Assembly: GCF_004345735.1 (NCBI RefSeq)
Contig: NZ_SLXL01000005.1
Span: 62,001 to 126,000, forward strand
Length of the DNA: 64,000 bases
Reading direction: 5' to 3'
Source: Rhodovulum adriaticum
GTDB lineage: Bacteria; Pseudomonadota; Alphaproteobacteria; Rhodobacterales; Rhodobacteraceae
The notes below the pieces were generated by a model. The model made no database searches. It was not told the DNA's origin and saw only the letters and a program-made list of their open reading frames with translations. Position 1 is the stretch's first letter. Each line of letters begins with the position of its first letter. The translations under genes were made by a program, and so were the position numbers. Shown here piece by piece: positions 29,822 to 40,831 of the stretch.

Positions 29822-31210
29822 ATGGCAAATTACGACGTCATCATCATCGGCTCCGGCCCCGGCGGCTATGTCTGCGCCATCCGCTGCGCGCAGCTTGGCC
29901 TGAAAACCGCCTGCGTCGAGGGGCGCGAAACGCTGGGGGGCACCTGCCTGAACGTGGGCTGCATCCCCTCCAAGGCGCTGCTGCATGCCAGCCACCAGTT
30001 GCACGAGGCTGAGCACAACTTTGCCCAGATGGGTCTGAAGGGCAAATCGCCCTCGGTCGACTGGGCGCAGATGCAATCCTACAAGGACGACGTGATCGGC
30101 CAGAACACCAAGGGGATCGAGTTCCTGTTCAAGAAGAACAAGGTCGACTGGATCAAGGGCTGGGCGCGCATCCCCGAACCCGGCGCGGTCGAGGTGGGCG
30201 AGGAAACCCATACCGCCAAACACATCATCATCGCCTCGGGGTCCGAACCGGCCAGCATTCCGGGTGTGGAAATCGACGAAAACACCGTCGTTTCCTCTAC
30301 CGGCGCGCTTAGCCTGCCCAAGGTGCCCAAGAAACTGGCCGTGATCGGCGCGGGCGTGATCGGGCTGGAACTGGGTTCGGTCTATGCCCGTCTGGGGGCA
30401 GAGGTCACGGTGCTGGAATACCTGGACCAGATCACGCCGGGCATGGATACCGACGTTGCGCGCAACTTCCGCACGCTGCTGAAAAAACAGGGGCTGGAAA
30501 TCGTCACCGGCGCCGCCGTGCAGGGGGTCGAGGCGCTGAAGACCAAGGCCAAGGTCGCCTATACCCTGCGCAAGGATGACAGCGAACACCAGCTGGACGC
30601 CGATGTGGTGCTGGTCGCCACGGGCCGCAAACCCTTTACCCAGGGGCTGGGGCTGGACGGGCTGGGGGTAGAGATGACCAAGCGCGGCCAGATCGCCACG
30701 GATGCCCATTACAAGACCTCCGTTGACGGGATCTATGCCATCGGCGACGTGATCGAGGGCCCGATGCTGGCCCACAAGGCCGAGGACGAGGGCATGGCCC
30801 TGGCCGAGATCCTGGCCGGCCAGGCGGGGCACGTGAATTACGACGTGATCCCGGGCGTGATCTACACCCACCCCGAGGTCGCCAGCGTGGGCAAGACCGA
30901 GGACAGCCTGAAAGAGGCGGGCCGCGCCTACAAGGTCGGCAAGTTCTCCTTCATGGGCAACGGTCGGGCCAAGGCGAATTTCGCCGCCGACGGTTTCGTC
31001 AAGATCCTGGCCGATGCGGAAACCGACCGTATCCTGGGCGCCCATATCATCGGCCCCGCGGCGGGCGAGCTGATCCACGAAATCTGTGTCGCCATGGAAT
31101 TCGGCGCCGCGGCCGAGGATCTGGCCCGCACCTGCCACGCCCACCCCACCTATTCCGAGGCCGTGCGCGAGGCGGCGCTGGCCTGCGGCGACGGGCCGAT
31201 CCACAGCTAA
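29822..31210 (+). CDS. lpd: Dihydrolipoyl dehydrogenase
   Basis: A 462-residue E3 flavoenzyme that reoxidises lipoamide of the 2-oxo acid dehydrogenases with NAD. FAD motif [17 protein letters not shown] (residues 9-25), redox-active disulfide [19 protein letters not shown] (39-57), NAD motif [21 protein letters not shown] near 175, ATGRKPFT, and the catalytic C-terminal [16 protein letters not shown] (His-x4-Glu) near 438. A strong TAGGAGG site precedes the ATG. It closes the suc cluster and is followed by an intrinsic terminator. Confidence 0.97.
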   Translation: MANYDVIIIGSGPGGYVCAIRCAQLGLKTACVEGRETLGGTCLNVGCIPSKALLHASHQLHEAEHNFAQMGLKGKSPSVDWAQMQSYKDDVIGQNTKGIEFLFKKNKVDWIKGWARIPEPGAVEVGEETHTAKHIIIASGSEPASIPGVEIDENTVVSSTGALSLPKVPKKLAVIGAGVIGLELGSVYARLGAEVTVLEYLDQITPGMDTDVARNFRTLLKKQGLEIVTGAAVQGVEALKTKAKVAYTLRKDDSEHQLDADVVLVATGRKPFTQGLGLDGLGVEMTKRGQIATDAHYKTSVDGIYAIGDVIEGPMLAHKAEDEGMALAEILAGQAGHVNYDVIPGVIYTHPEVASVGKTEDSLKEAGRAYKVGKFSFMGNGRAKANFAADGFVKILADAETDRILGAHIIGPAAGELIHEICVAMEFGAAAEDLARTCHAHPTYSEAVREAALACGDGPIHS

Positions 31211-31322
31211 CCGCCGGGCCGAAGGGTTTTTCCGGCGCGGCACCGCGACCGGAAACGCCATGGGCGGCAGGATCATTCCCGCCGCCCACACCGCGCGGGG
31301 GTCGCGCGGGCGGCGGGCCATC

Positions 31323-31357
31323 GACTTGGGCCGGGGACCGGCCCGCCAAGTCTTTTA
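31323..31357 (+). terminator. Intrinsic terminator of the suc-lpd operon
   Basis: GACTTGGGCCGG (31323-31334) pairs with CCGGC...CCAAGTC (31338-31352), followed at once by TTTTA. It lies 112 bp after the lpd stop on the plus strand and before the convergent gntR gene. Confidence 0.85.
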
Positions 31358-31387
31358 CGGGGGCCGCCTGCGGTTCCGTCGCGCCAT

Positions 31388-31413
31388 GGGCATTTTTTCC
31401 AAGAAGAAGAAGG
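31388..31413 (-). repeat. Intergenic element copy 5
   Basis: On the minus strand CTTCTTCTTCTTGGAAAAAA followed by TGCCC begins 7 bases after the gntR stop. It shares GCGCCATGGG on its other side with copy 3, and has one extra CTT unit. Confidence 0.6.
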
Positions 31414-31420
31414 GGCGCGG

Positions 31421-32071
31421 TCAGTTCGCCAGCATGCGCAGGCCTTGGGTGACATCCGCGCGGACGGCCAGCCGCAGCGCCGGTTCGTCGCCCGCGCGCA
31501 GGGCGGCCAGGATCATACGGTGATGCTGGGGCGGTTCGGTCCGGCGCAGGCGGCCGTAAAGCGCGCGCATCGTCGGCCCCAGTTGCAACCAGACGGTTTC
31601 GGCCATGGCCAGCATCGCGGGGGCCTGCGCCCGCAGGTACAGCGCGCGGTGGAACTCCAGGTTCAGCCGGATATAGGCGACCGCATCGCCGCGGCTGACC
31701 ACCTCGCCGATCTGGCCGTTGATCTTCTGCATCCGCTCGATCAGCGCCATATGCGCGCGCGGCAGGGCACGGCTGGCCAGTTCGGGTTCCAGAAGCGCGC
31801 GCAGGGCGGCCAGTTCCTCGATCCGTTCGTTCGACAGTTCCGGCGTGGACACCCGCCCCGAGGCCGAGAGGGTCAGCGCGCCCTCGGCCACCAGACGGCG
31901 CACCGCCTCGCGCGCGGGGGTCATCGACACGCCGAATTGACGGCCGATACCGCGCAGGGTCAGGGCGGCGCCCGGCGTCAGTTCGCCGTGCATGATCTGG
32001 GTGCGCAGGGCGCGGTAAAGCCGGTCATGGGCGGCGCTGCCGCCTTCGCCCGGGCGGGTCTGGATCAGCAT
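31421..32071 (-). CDS. GntR-family (FCD) transcriptional regulator
   Basis: A 216-residue regulator with an N-terminal winged helix (residues 12-75: LYRALRTQIMHGELTPGAAL, GIGRQFGVSMTPAREAVRRLVAEGAL) and an all-helical FCD ligand-binding domain (ELAALRALLEPELASRAL, then FHRALYLRA and HHRMILAALRAGDEP with metal-ligand His residues). The palindrome TTGTGATCACAA lies 8 bp before the ATG. The same GTGATCAC core is doubled upstream of sdhC and sucC, so this protein is the best candidate for their regulator and for its own repression. R. sphaeroides has a GntR-type TCA-cycle activator described as AkgR; orthology is plausible from memory, not verified. The ATG at 32071 is preferred to one 25 codons upstream because that region holds the operator. 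Confidence 0.88.
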   Translation of the reverse strand: MLIQTRPGEGGSAAHDRLYRALRTQIMHGELTPGAALTLRGIGRQFGVSMTPAREAVRRLVAEGALTLSASGRVSTPELSNERIEELAALRALLEPELASRALPRAHMALIERMQKINGQIGEVVSRGDAVAYIRLNLEFHRALYLRAQAPAMLAMAETVWLQLGPTMRALYGRLRRTEPPQHHRMILAALRAGDEPALRLAVRADVTQGLRMLAN

Positions 32072-32078
32072 GGGATAA

Positions 32079-32090
32079 TTGTGATCACAA
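32079..32090. promoter_or_regulatory. Single TTGTGATCACAA operator at the gntR start
   Basis: A perfect 12-bp palindrome 8 bases upstream of the gntR ATG, where a bound repressor would block transcription start. It contains the GTGATCAC core found in pairs upstream of sdhC and sucC. Confidence 0.8.
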
Positions 32091-32102
32091 ACCCGGCCAG
32101 CG

Positions 32103-32795
32103 TCAATCGCCGAAGCGCAGCCGGTGCAGGTCCGCCCCGTTTTCACGCAGCCAGGCCCGCGGGGCCTGGTATTCGGGCATCAGCCGGGCCACCACCGACC
32201 AGAAAGCTGGCGAATGGTTCATCTCGGCCAGGTGCGCGACCTCGTGCGCGGCGACGTAATCCAGCACCTGCGGCGGGGCCATGATCAACCGCCAGGAAAA
32301 CATCAGATCACCCCGTGACGAGCAGGACCCCCATCGCGAGCGCGTATCGCGCAGGGTCAACCGTCCGTAGGGGCGGCCCAGCGTCCCGGCATGGACATCC
32401 GCCGCCCCAGCCAGCGCCTCGCGCGCCTGCATCCGCAAGAAGGCCCGGACCTGCGCAGGCACCTGTTCGGCGGGGCCGGGCACGGCCAGCCCCTGCGCGG
32501 TCAGCCGCGCGCCGCGGCCACTGCCCGCCACGATCGGCAGCGCGTCCCCCCGGAACGGCACATCCATGCCCCAGCCTATGGCAATGTCCGGCGGGCGGCC
32601 CGACAGGTGCCGGCGAATCCAGCCCTCCTTTTCCCGCAGAAAGGACAGCCCCTCGGCCAGGGGCGCGGATCTGGGCAAGGTCAGCGTCACCCGTCCGTCA
32701 AGCTGCGAGATGCGCAGGGAATAGCGCCGCGCCCGCGCCGAGCGGCGCAGCGTCACGTCGATGGCCGGGTCGCCGGGCAGGCGGGTGGCGCGCAT
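32103..32795 (-). CDS. YgjP-type M48-like zinc metalloprotease (DUF45)
   Basis: A 230-residue protein with the zinc motif HEVAH at 184-188 inside VLDYVAAHEVAHLAEMNHSPAFW and a third ligand His at 194. RRSARARRYSLRISQLDGRVTLTLP near the N-terminus and SRWGSCSSRGDLMFSWRL at 153-170 are signatures of the YgjP/DUF45 family, predicted metal-dependent hydrolases related to SprT. Cellular substrate unknown. It is upstream of gntR on the same strand with 31 bp between; the gntR operator lies in that gap, so gntR has its own promoter. Confidence 0.9.
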   Translation of the reverse strand: MRATRLPGDPAIDVTLRRSARARRYSLRISQLDGRVTLTLPRSAPLAEGLSFLREKEGWIRRHLSGRPPDIAIGWGMDVPFRGDALPIVAGSGRGARLTAQGLAVPGPAEQVPAQVRAFLRMQAREALAGAADVHAGTLGRPYGRLTLRDTRSRWGSCSSRGDLMFSWRLIMAPPQVLDYVAAHEVAHLAEMNHSPAFWSVVARLMPEYQAPRAWLRENGADLHRLRFGD

Positions 32796-32903
32796 CCTTG
32801 CCTCGTGTCTTGCGTTCCGGGTGGATCAAAAGAGCTTTGACACACAGGGGGCTTTGTGGCACGGGACTGCGACCGCGAAAAGACATGACGCAAGAGGATC
32901 TTC

Positions 32904-33236
32904 ATGCCCAAGGAAGAATGGGGCGTAAAGCGTGTGTGCCCGAATTGCTCCACCCGCTTTTATGACCTGCAGCGCGATCCGATGACCTGCCCCTCTTGTG
33001 GGCACAGTTTTTCGGTGGACAGCCTGTCGCCCGGCAAGAGCCGCAGCCTGACCCAGGACAAGGCCACGCCCGCCAAGGCCGCGCCCGCCAGCGACCTGAG
33101 CGACGACGAAGAGGTGATCGAGGACGACGAGGCGACCGATGTCGACCTGGGCGACGACGTGCTGGACGACGATGACGACGACAGCGTGTCGCTTGACGAT
33201 ATCGCGGACGTGTCCGCCGACGACGACGAAAACTGA
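32904..33236 (+). CDS. TIGR02300-type zinc-ribbon protein with acidic tail
   Basis: A 110-residue protein. The first 35 residues carry two CxxC pairs (Cys 12, 15, 29, 32) in WGVKRVCPNCSTRFYDLQRD and PMTCPSCG, the alphaproteobacterial TIGR02300 family signature. The rest is low-complexity and very acidic (DDEEVIEDDEATDVDL and a run of Asp), as in relatives. Function unknown; a zinc-binding nucleic-acid or ribosome-associated role is possible. It often precedes a tRNA gene in this group, as here. Confidence 0.88.
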   Translation: MPKEEWGVKRVCPNCSTRFYDLQRDPMTCPSCGHSFSVDSLSPGKSRSLTQDKATPAKAAPASDLSDDEEVIEDDEATDVDLGDDVLDDDDDDSVSLDDIADVSADDDEN

Positions 33237-33262
33237 GGGCCGCGGCGGGGCAAATTTTTTGC

Positions 33263-33291
33263 TTGCACTCCCCCCGCCGCTTCCATAGATA
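33263..33291 (+). promoter_or_regulatory. Sigma-70 promoter of tRNA-Ala
   Basis: TTGCAC (33263-33268), 17-bp spacer, TAGATA (33286-33291), 33 bp before the mature tRNA start. Spacing and hexamers fit a housekeeping promoter. Confidence 0.7.
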
Positions 33292-33324
33292 CACGCGGGC
33301 AAGCCGGAAGGGTTGCACAAGGTC

Positions 33325-33400
<76 letters not shown>

Positions 33401-33488
33401 AATCTCCAGAAATCCACTCTAAGCGATTGGTTTCCCTACCGGTCTATGCGTTACGCGCGCCTGCGGTGATGTTTCCGCACTTTACCGG

Positions 33489-34369
33489 ATGGGGCGTGGT
33501 GTGAGGGGCCGTTGGCGCCCATACCGGATCGCGGGGCTGGCCTGTGCGCTGACCGCGGCGTTGGCCGGATGCACCCCCCTCCTCCCCGGCGGTGACACCC
33601 CCGATGGCACACCGGCCGAGATCCTGGCCGGGTGTTGCGATCGGATCGGGGCCTATCCCGACTGGATGATCCGCCTTGCCGATGCCAATGCAGAGCCGCT
33701 GCGCCGCCTGGGCCTGATCCAGTTGCGCCCCGGTTGGATGAGTGGGCAGCCCGCCGCACGCACCCTGCTGGAGGACGCGTTGCGGCCGATGGATGTGCTG
33801 TTCTTTCATTCGGACAACCGGGTCTCCGGCCTGCTGATCCCCGGTCAATTCACCCACGGGGCCGTCTATATCGGGACAGAGGCGCAGCTGCGCGCGGCCG
33901 GGCTGTGGCACCTGCCTGCGCTGGCCCCCTGGCGCGACAGCATCGCGGCGGGCAACACCTACCTGGAATCCGTGGATGGCGGCGTGCGCCTGATCGGGGG
34001 CGATGTGGTGCTGGATACCGACACTGTCGTGGCGTTGCGCCCGCGCGGGGTGGATCGGGCTGCGGTGCTGCGCCGGGGGCTGGCGCGGATGGGGGTGCCG
34101 TTCGATATGCGATTCGACGCGGGCGATCCCTCGGCCCTGTTCTGTGCCGAGCTGATCGCACTGATGTTCCCCGCGGCAGACCTGCCGCGCACCCCGGTTG
34201 TCACGCGCGAAACGATCCTGATCGACGGCATCGTGGCCGGGGCGCTGAGCGGCGATCTGCCCTTTGACCTGATCGGCTATGTCGAGGCGACGCCGGGCGG
34301 CGGGGCGCGGGCGCTGTCGAGGCACGATCTGGCGCGGACCATCGCCGCGCAATGGGCAAGGCGCCCCAC

Positions 34370-34379
<10 letters not shown>
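33489..34379 (+). CDS. YiiX/YaeF-like permuted papain-fold lipoprotein
   Basis: A 296-residue lipoprotein: signal region with lipobox LAGC, Cys at 28. The rest matches permuted NlpC/P60-like (YiiX/YebB, DUF830) hydrolases: PMDVLFFHSD near 100-109, FTHGAVYIGT with the catalytic His at 123, and ALFCAELIALMF with Cys at 219. In this permuted fold the His precedes the Cys, as here. Substrates are thought to be amide or ester bonds of lipids or peptides; unknown for this one. The last 10 bp overlap the convergent aglK gene. The ribosome site is weak, so the exact start is uncertain. Confidence 0.8.
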
Positions 34380-35463
<1,084 letters not shown>

Positions 35464-35464
<1 letters not shown>

Positions 35465-37101
35465 CAGCCTGCCCCCTTGTTGTTCAGCATCAGGCAGGGT
35501 TGCCACGGCCCCAGATGCACCCGCCCGTCGGTGCCGGGATGGGCGGCGTTGATTTCACCCCCCACGGCCAGCCAATCGCCCGGCGGCAGGTCCAGCGCGG
35601 CCGGCGCGTCCCCTAGGTTGATCGCACAGAACATCCGCACGTCCCCCGCAACGCGTTCGAATATCAGCACATCGCCCTCGGCCCGCATGTCCGTCAGCGC
35701 CCCACGGGCCAGCACCGGGTTGGCATGGCGAAACGCGATGGCCCGGCGGTAGTGGTGAATGATCGCCTCGGGCGCGTGTTCCTGCGCATCGACCGCGTGG
35801 GACAGATGCGCAGGCGGCACCGGCAGCCAGGTATGGGGCGCTGCGGAAAACCCGCCATGCAGGCCCTGTTCCTGCCAGACCATGGGGGCACGGCAGCCGT
35901 CGCGGCCCTTGAACTCTGGCCAGAAGGCGATGCCATAGGGATCTTGCAGCGCCTCGAAGGGCACCTCGGCCTCGGGCAGGCCCAACTCCTCCCCCTGGTA
36001 CAGGCAGACAGTGCCGCGCAGGCAGATCAGCAGTGTCAGATAGGCGCGCAGCGCGGCGGGCGACAGATGCCAGCGCGTGACATGGCGCACCACGTCATGG
36101 TTCGACATCGCCCAGCACACCCAGCCATCGGCGGCCACCTGGCCCAGTTTCGCATAAAGCGCGGCGATGGCCGCCGCCGACAGCGGCGTGTTGCCCAGGA
36201 ACTGAAAGGCATAGCACATCTGCACCTTGTCCCCGCCGCCGGTATATTCGCCCAGGATTTCCAGATCGCGCTGCGCGTCGCCGACCTCGCCCAGGGCGAC
36301 CGCGCCGTAGCCATCCAGCACGGCGCGGAACCGGCGCAGGAAATCCAGGTTTTCCGGCTGGTTCTTGTCGTAGAGGTGCAGCTGGTGGTTATACGGGTTC
36401 ACGCGGGGCGCGATGTTGTCGTTGCGATCCTGGGGCGGCAGGGGCGGGTTGTCGCGCAGCGCCTTGTCCGCGAAGTAAAAGTTGATCGTATCCAGCCGGA
36501 ACCCATCCACGCCCCGATCCAGCCAGAACCGCGCGACATCCAGCAGCGCGCCCTGCACCGCAGCGCAATGCAGGTTCAGGTCGGGCTGGCTGGCGAGGAA
36601 ATTATGCAGGTAATACTGTTCGCGCCCGCCATCCCAGGCCCAGGCCGAGCCCCCAAAGATCGACAGCCAGTTGTTGGGCGGCGTGCCGTCCGGTTTCGGA
36701 TCGGCCCAGACATACCAGTCGGCGCGCGGATTGTCCCGGCTGGCGCGGCTTTCGACGAACCAGGGGTGCTGATCCGAGGAATGCGACAGCACCAGGTCGA
36801 TCATCACCCGCAGGCCCAGCGCATGCGCCGTTCCCACGATGCAGTCGAAATCGGCCAGGCTGCCGAACATCGGATCGACATCGCAGTAATCGCTGACATC
36901 ATAGCCGAAATCCTTCATCGGCGAGGTGAAGAAGGGCGAGATCCAGACCGCATCCACCCCCAGCGAGGCGACATAGGGCAGCCGCCGGGCGATCCCCAGC
37001 AGATCGCCGATCCCGTCGCCGTTACTGTCCTGAAAGCTGCGCGGATAGATCTGATAGATCACCGCGCCGCGCCACCATTCCGGGTCTGTTGCCAGCGCCA
37101 T
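35464..37101 (-). CDS. aglA: Alpha-glucosidase, GH13
   Basis: A 545-residue GH13 alpha-glucosidase that splits imported alpha-glucosides in the cytoplasm (no signal peptide). EWWRGAVIYQIYPRSFQDSN at residues 8-27, DLVLSHSSDQH, catalytic nucleophile Asp204 in DGFRLDTINFYF, acid/base Glu272 in ALGEVGD and the transition-state Asp336 in SNHDVVRH are all present. The start is the Met giving MALATDPEWW; upstream codons belong to a stop-free leader. It lies between aglG and aglK. Confidence 0.93.
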
Positions 37102-37109
37102 GCCGCCCC

Positions 37110-38252
37110 CTATTTGACCGAACCCGCCAGCAGCCCCCGCACCAGGTAACGCTGCAGCGTGAAGAACACCAACAAGGGCACCGCGATCGAGGTAAAGGCC
37201 GCCGCCGCCAGGATGCCCCAATCCCCCCCGCGCGAGCCCAGCAGGTCATCGGCGATCTTGACCGTCATCACCTTGGCCTCGTCGCTGGAGGGCAGGAAAA
37301 CCTTGGCCACAAGCAGATCGTTCCAGACCCACAGGAACTGAAAGATCGCGAAACTGGCCAGCGCCGGAAACGACAGCGGCAGCACGATCCGGGTAAAGAC
37401 CTGGAAATCGGTCGCCCCGTCCACCTTGGCGCATTCGATGATGTCGCGGGGCAGCCCGGCCATGTAGTTGCGCAACAGGTACACCGCCAGCGGCAGGCCG
37501 AACCCGGTATGGGCCATCCAGATCCCGACAAAGCTTTGGCCGATGCCGACCGTCTGGTGCAGTTTCAGCAGCGGCACCAGCGCCAGTTGCAGCGGCACCA
37601 CCAACAGCCCCACCACCGCCGCGATCAGCAGGCCCCGGCCCGGAAACTCCATCCAGGCCAGGGCATAGGCGGCAAAGGCGGCGATCAGGATGGGGATGAC
37701 CGTGGCCGGGATCGTGACCGTCAGCGTGTTGATAAAGGCCTGCCCCATCGCATCGGCCCCCAGCACGCGGGCGTAATTGTCCAGCGAGAACCGCGGCGGC
37801 GTGGCCGCCTGAAAATAGATGTTGGGGCCGCGGCGGCCGAAATCCTCGGGCGCGGTGACGCGGAACGCGCCATCCGGCTGCACGCTCACCGTGCCGCCGC
37901 GCCGCAGATCGGCCACCGCGCCGGGGGCAAAACCCGCCGGATCGCGCCCGGTGATGCCGAACCCCGTCACCCGCCCCGCCGCGCCCGCATAGCCGTCGCT
38001 GTCGAACACGTTGCCGACAATAACGTATTGCCCGCCCTCCTGCACCGCCGCGCCCGCATCGGCGCGCATGCGATAGGTCTGTTCCACCGCAAAGGGCGCC
38101 TGCCACCAGCCGGTGGCGGAAATCTGGTCGCGATCGCGAAACGAGGACACCAGCAGCCCCGCGGTCGGGATCAGCCACAACACCACCAGCGCCAGCACCG
38201 TCAGGTTCACCGCCCAGGTCAGGCGCGACTTGTGCCCCGCGACGCCCTGCAT
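37110..38252 (-). CDS. aglG: Alpha-glucoside ABC transporter permease AglG
   Basis: A 380-residue MalG-type permease. Compared with ordinary MalG (about 280-300) it carries roughly 100 extra residues between helix 1 (LTVLALVVLWLIPTAGLLVSSF) and helix 2: a soluble stretch around residues 45-145 with repeated Gly/Asp-rich beta-type segments (YVIVGNVFDSDGYAGAAGRV, GTVSVQPDGAFRVTAP), expected in the periplasm. The cytoplasmic EAA loop is ECAKVDGATDFQVFTRIVLPL. The start overlaps the aglF stop by 1 bp. Confidence 0.9.
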   Translation of the reverse strand: MQGVAGHKSRLTWAVNLTVLALVVLWLIPTAGLLVSSFRDRDQISATGWWQAPFAVEQTYRMRADAGAAVQEGGQYVIVGNVFDSDGYAGAAGRVTGFGITGRDPAGFAPGAVADLRRGGTVSVQPDGAFRVTAPEDFGRRGPNIYFQAATPPRFSLDNYARVLGADAMGQAFINTLTVTIPATVIPILIAAFAAYALAWMEFPGRGLLIAAVVGLLVVPLQLALVPLLKLHQTVGIGQSFVGIWMAHTGFGLPLAVYLLRNYMAGLPRDIIECAKVDGATDFQVFTRIVLPLSFPALASFAIFQFLWVWNDLLVAKVFLPSSDEAKVMTVKIADDLLGSRGGDWGILAAAAFTSIAVPLLVFFTLQRYLVRGLLAGSVK

Positions 38253-39232
38253 CAGCGTAACTCCTTGCGGGCCTGGCGGATGTTCCAGACCATCACCGGC
38301 AGCACCAGCACCATGATGACAAAGGCCACCGCCGTCGCCCGCCCGTCATCGCGGAACATGTAACCCATCATGTAAGAGGGCAGGATCTGGGTGCCGAAAT
38401 TGCCGCCGGTCATCGTGTAGACGATATCGAACACCTTCAGCACCAGGATCGTGATCGTCGTCCAGACCACTACGATGGTACCCATGATCTGCGGCACCTT
38501 GATGCGGAAAAAGATCTGAAAGGGGTTCGCCCCGTCGATGATCGCGGCCTCTACCGTTTCCTCGGGGATGCCGCGCAGGGCGGCCGACAGGATCACCATG
38601 GCGAAACCGGTCTGGATCCAGATCAGCACCATCATCAGGAAAAAGTTGTTCCAGAACGGGATTTGCAGCACGTCCACCGGGTTGTCCGCCCCCAGCGCGG
38701 CGCGGATCGCATTGATCAGCCCGATATCGGCCTCGTTCGCATAGACGAATTTCCAGATCAGCGAGGCCCCGACAAAGGAAATCGCCATCGGCATGAAGAT
38801 CATGGATTTCGCCAAGTTGCCCCAGCGCAGCCGGTCGGTCAGTTGGGCCGAGACCAGCCCGATGAACGTGGCCGCCGCCGGCACCACCAGCACCCACAGC
38901 AGGTTGTTGAACACCGCCGTTCGGAATGTTTCATCGGCGGCAAGGCTGGCATAGTTGCCCGCCCCGATGAATTCGTCCCCGTCCCGGTCGAACAGCGAAC
39001 GCCAGAACGAGCCCACGACCGGATAGACCAGGTACAACCCCAGCGCCGCCATCGCCGGGAACAGGAACAGCCAGGGCCGCACCGCGTTCGCCCGGCTGAT
39101 ATTGCGCCCCGGATCGGGCCCGCGCGCCGGAAAGATCACCCGGTCCAGCACAAGGTTGGAAAGGTAGAAATACCCCACGCAGCCCCCGACCCCGATCAGG
39201 ATCGTCACCAGGCCCTGAACCAGCGGCGACAT
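38252..39232 (-). CDS. aglF: Alpha-glucoside ABC transporter permease AglF
   Basis: A 326-residue MalF-type permease with six to seven helices (LVTILIGVGGCVGYFYLSNLV, PWLFLFPAMAALGLYLVYPVV, LLWVLVVPAAATFIGLVSAQL and others). The EAA-like loop EAAIIDGANPFQIFFRIKVP contacts the AglK ATPase. It follows aglE by 9 bp. Confidence 0.92.
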   Translation of the reverse strand: MSPLVQGLVTILIGVGGCVGYFYLSNLVLDRVIFPARGPDPGRNISRANAVRPWLFLFPAMAALGLYLVYPVVGSFWRSLFDRDGDEFIGAGNYASLAADETFRTAVFNNLLWVLVVPAAATFIGLVSAQLTDRLRWGNLAKSMIFMPMAISFVGASLIWKFVYANEADIGLINAIRAALGADNPVDVLQIPFWNNFFLMMVLIWIQTGFAMVILSAALRGIPEETVEAAIIDGANPFQIFFRIKVPQIMGTIVVVWTTITILVLKVFDIVYTMTGGNFGTQILPSYMMGYMFRDDGRATAVAFVIMVLVLPVMVWNIRQARKELR

Positions 39233-39241
39233 CCGCGCGCC

Positions 39242-40594
39242 CTACCGCAGCGCGTCCCAGCGGGCCTGAATGTCCCGGGCCACTGCCTTGGCCCCCTCGC
39301 CGGTGGTATAGGCGACCATGCCCTTCCAGAACGCATCCGCGCCGATTTCCCCCGGCATCAGGTCCGACCCGTCAAAGCGGAAGGTGGTGGCGTTGGTCAG
39401 GATCTCGCCCTGCGCGCGCAGGCTGTCGGTGGCATAGGCCTGCGGGTTGGCGGCCTTGTAGGGCGTCAGAAAACCCGACTGCGCCATCCAGACCTCATGC
39501 GCGATCGGCGTTTTCAGGAACTCGACAAAAGCGCGGGCGGCCGGGCTGTCCTGCATGATGGCCCACAGCGTGCCCGCCCCCAGAACGGGCGTGCCCAGAT
39601 CCTTGCCCGCATAGGCCGGGAAATAGAAGAAATCGACATCCAGCCCCATCTCGGCCCCTTCGGGGAAGAAGGTGGGAATGAAGCTGGCCTGCCGGTGCAT
39701 GTAGCATTCAGGCGGGAAGGAAAACAGACCGGCGGGGCTGTCGCGAAAATCGGTGGTGGCGACATTGGCCGCGCCCCCGGCCACGAAATCGTCGTTGCGC
39801 GCGAACCAGCCGAACTCTTCGATCGCGGCGATCACGCGCGGATCGTCAAAGGGCATCTCGTTGGCGACCCAGGCGTCATAGACCTCGGGCGGCTGGGTGC
39901 GCAGCATCAGATCCTCGACCCAGTCGGTGGCGGGCCAGCCCGTCGCCGCGGCGGACCCCAGGCCGATGCACCATGGCGTGCCGCCCTCTGCGGCGATGGT
40001 GACGGTCAGGTCTTTCAACTCTTCCATCGTCTGGGGGATGTCATATCCCGCCTCGTCGAAATTGTCGGGCACGTACCAGACCAGCGATTTCAGATCGACC
40101 TTGTAGAAGAACCCGAACAGCGCCTCTTGCCCCTCTGCATCCGCGTAGGTGCCCAGATCGACCCAGCTGTCCCCGGCGGCATAGTTCGACCGCACCCATT
40201 CGGCGGTGTCCGCCCCCAGCGGCGCCAGATAGCCGCGCCGCGCCATGTCCGCGGCCAGCCCCGGTTGCGGAAAGACCGCGATATCGGGGGGCGAACCGGC
40301 CTGCGCGGCGATCACCACATCCTGTTCGAAACTGTCCGAGCCGGAATAGTTCACGGTCGCGCCGGTTGCGGCCTCGAAATAGGCCAGAACGCTTTCGACC
40401 AGATCCTTGTCCGCGCCGGTCCACGGGCCGGTGATGGTCAGAACCTCGCCGGACAGATCGGTTTCGGAAAAGCTGTCGAAACTCTCCCAGTTGAACCGCG
40501 CATCCTCGCCCGGGGCGAACAGCAACTCTTGCGCCTGCGCCGTTCCGGCCGCCAAGGCAAGGACGGCCGCACAGGACATCCGCTTGGTATTCAT
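39242..40594 (-). CDS. aglE: Alpha-glucoside ABC transporter substrate-binding protein
   Basis: A 450-residue periplasmic binding protein of cluster B. Signal peptide MNTKRMSCAAVLALAAGTAQAQ, cleavage near residue 22. The mature part has ITGPWTGADKDLVESVLAYFE, GSDSFEQDVVIAAQAGSPPD and a C-terminal FWKGMVAYTTGEGAKAVARD, typical of the AglE group. GGGAGGAGTGCC precedes the ATG, a strong ribosome site. It is the first gene of aglEFGAK, 237 bp from the divergent LacI gene. A TTGACA hexamer at 40704-40709 (minus strand) is a possible -35. Confidence 0.92.
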   Translation of the reverse strand: MNTKRMSCAAVLALAAGTAQAQELLFAPGEDARFNWESFDSFSETDLSGEVLTITGPWTGADKDLVESVLAYFEAATGATVNYSGSDSFEQDVVIAAQAGSPPDIAVFPQPGLAADMARRGYLAPLGADTAEWVRSNYAAGDSWVDLGTYADAEGQEALFGFFYKVDLKSLVWYVPDNFDEAGYDIPQTMEELKDLTVTIAAEGGTPWCIGLGSAAATGWPATDWVEDLMLRTQPPEVYDAWVANEMPFDDPRVIAAIEEFGWFARNDDFVAGGAANVATTDFRDSPAGLFSFPPECYMHRQASFIPTFFPEGAEMGLDVDFFYFPAYAGKDLGTPVLGAGTLWAIMQDSPAARAFVEFLKTPIAHEVWMAQSGFLTPYKAANPQAYATDSLRAQGEILTNATTFRFDGSDLMPGEIGADAFWKGMVAYTTGEGAKAVARDIQARWDALR

Positions 40595-40831
40595 GGCACT
40601 CCTCCCATCGGCGCGCTGCACCGCGCCTGATCGTTGCGATGCCCCGCGCCCACGGTCGGCCGGGGCAATGTTCTGCACCAACGCTTGCCCATCGGCCGCG
40701 CCCTGTCAACCGAGGGCGGCAGAGGCGTCCGCGCGCTCTCGCGCTCTGCCACTTTCCTTTGACCCTGCGCCCGCGGCGGCGTTAACCTTTGGCCCCGAGG
40801 CAATGCGCGGGACGCGCGGGGGCAGGGAAAC

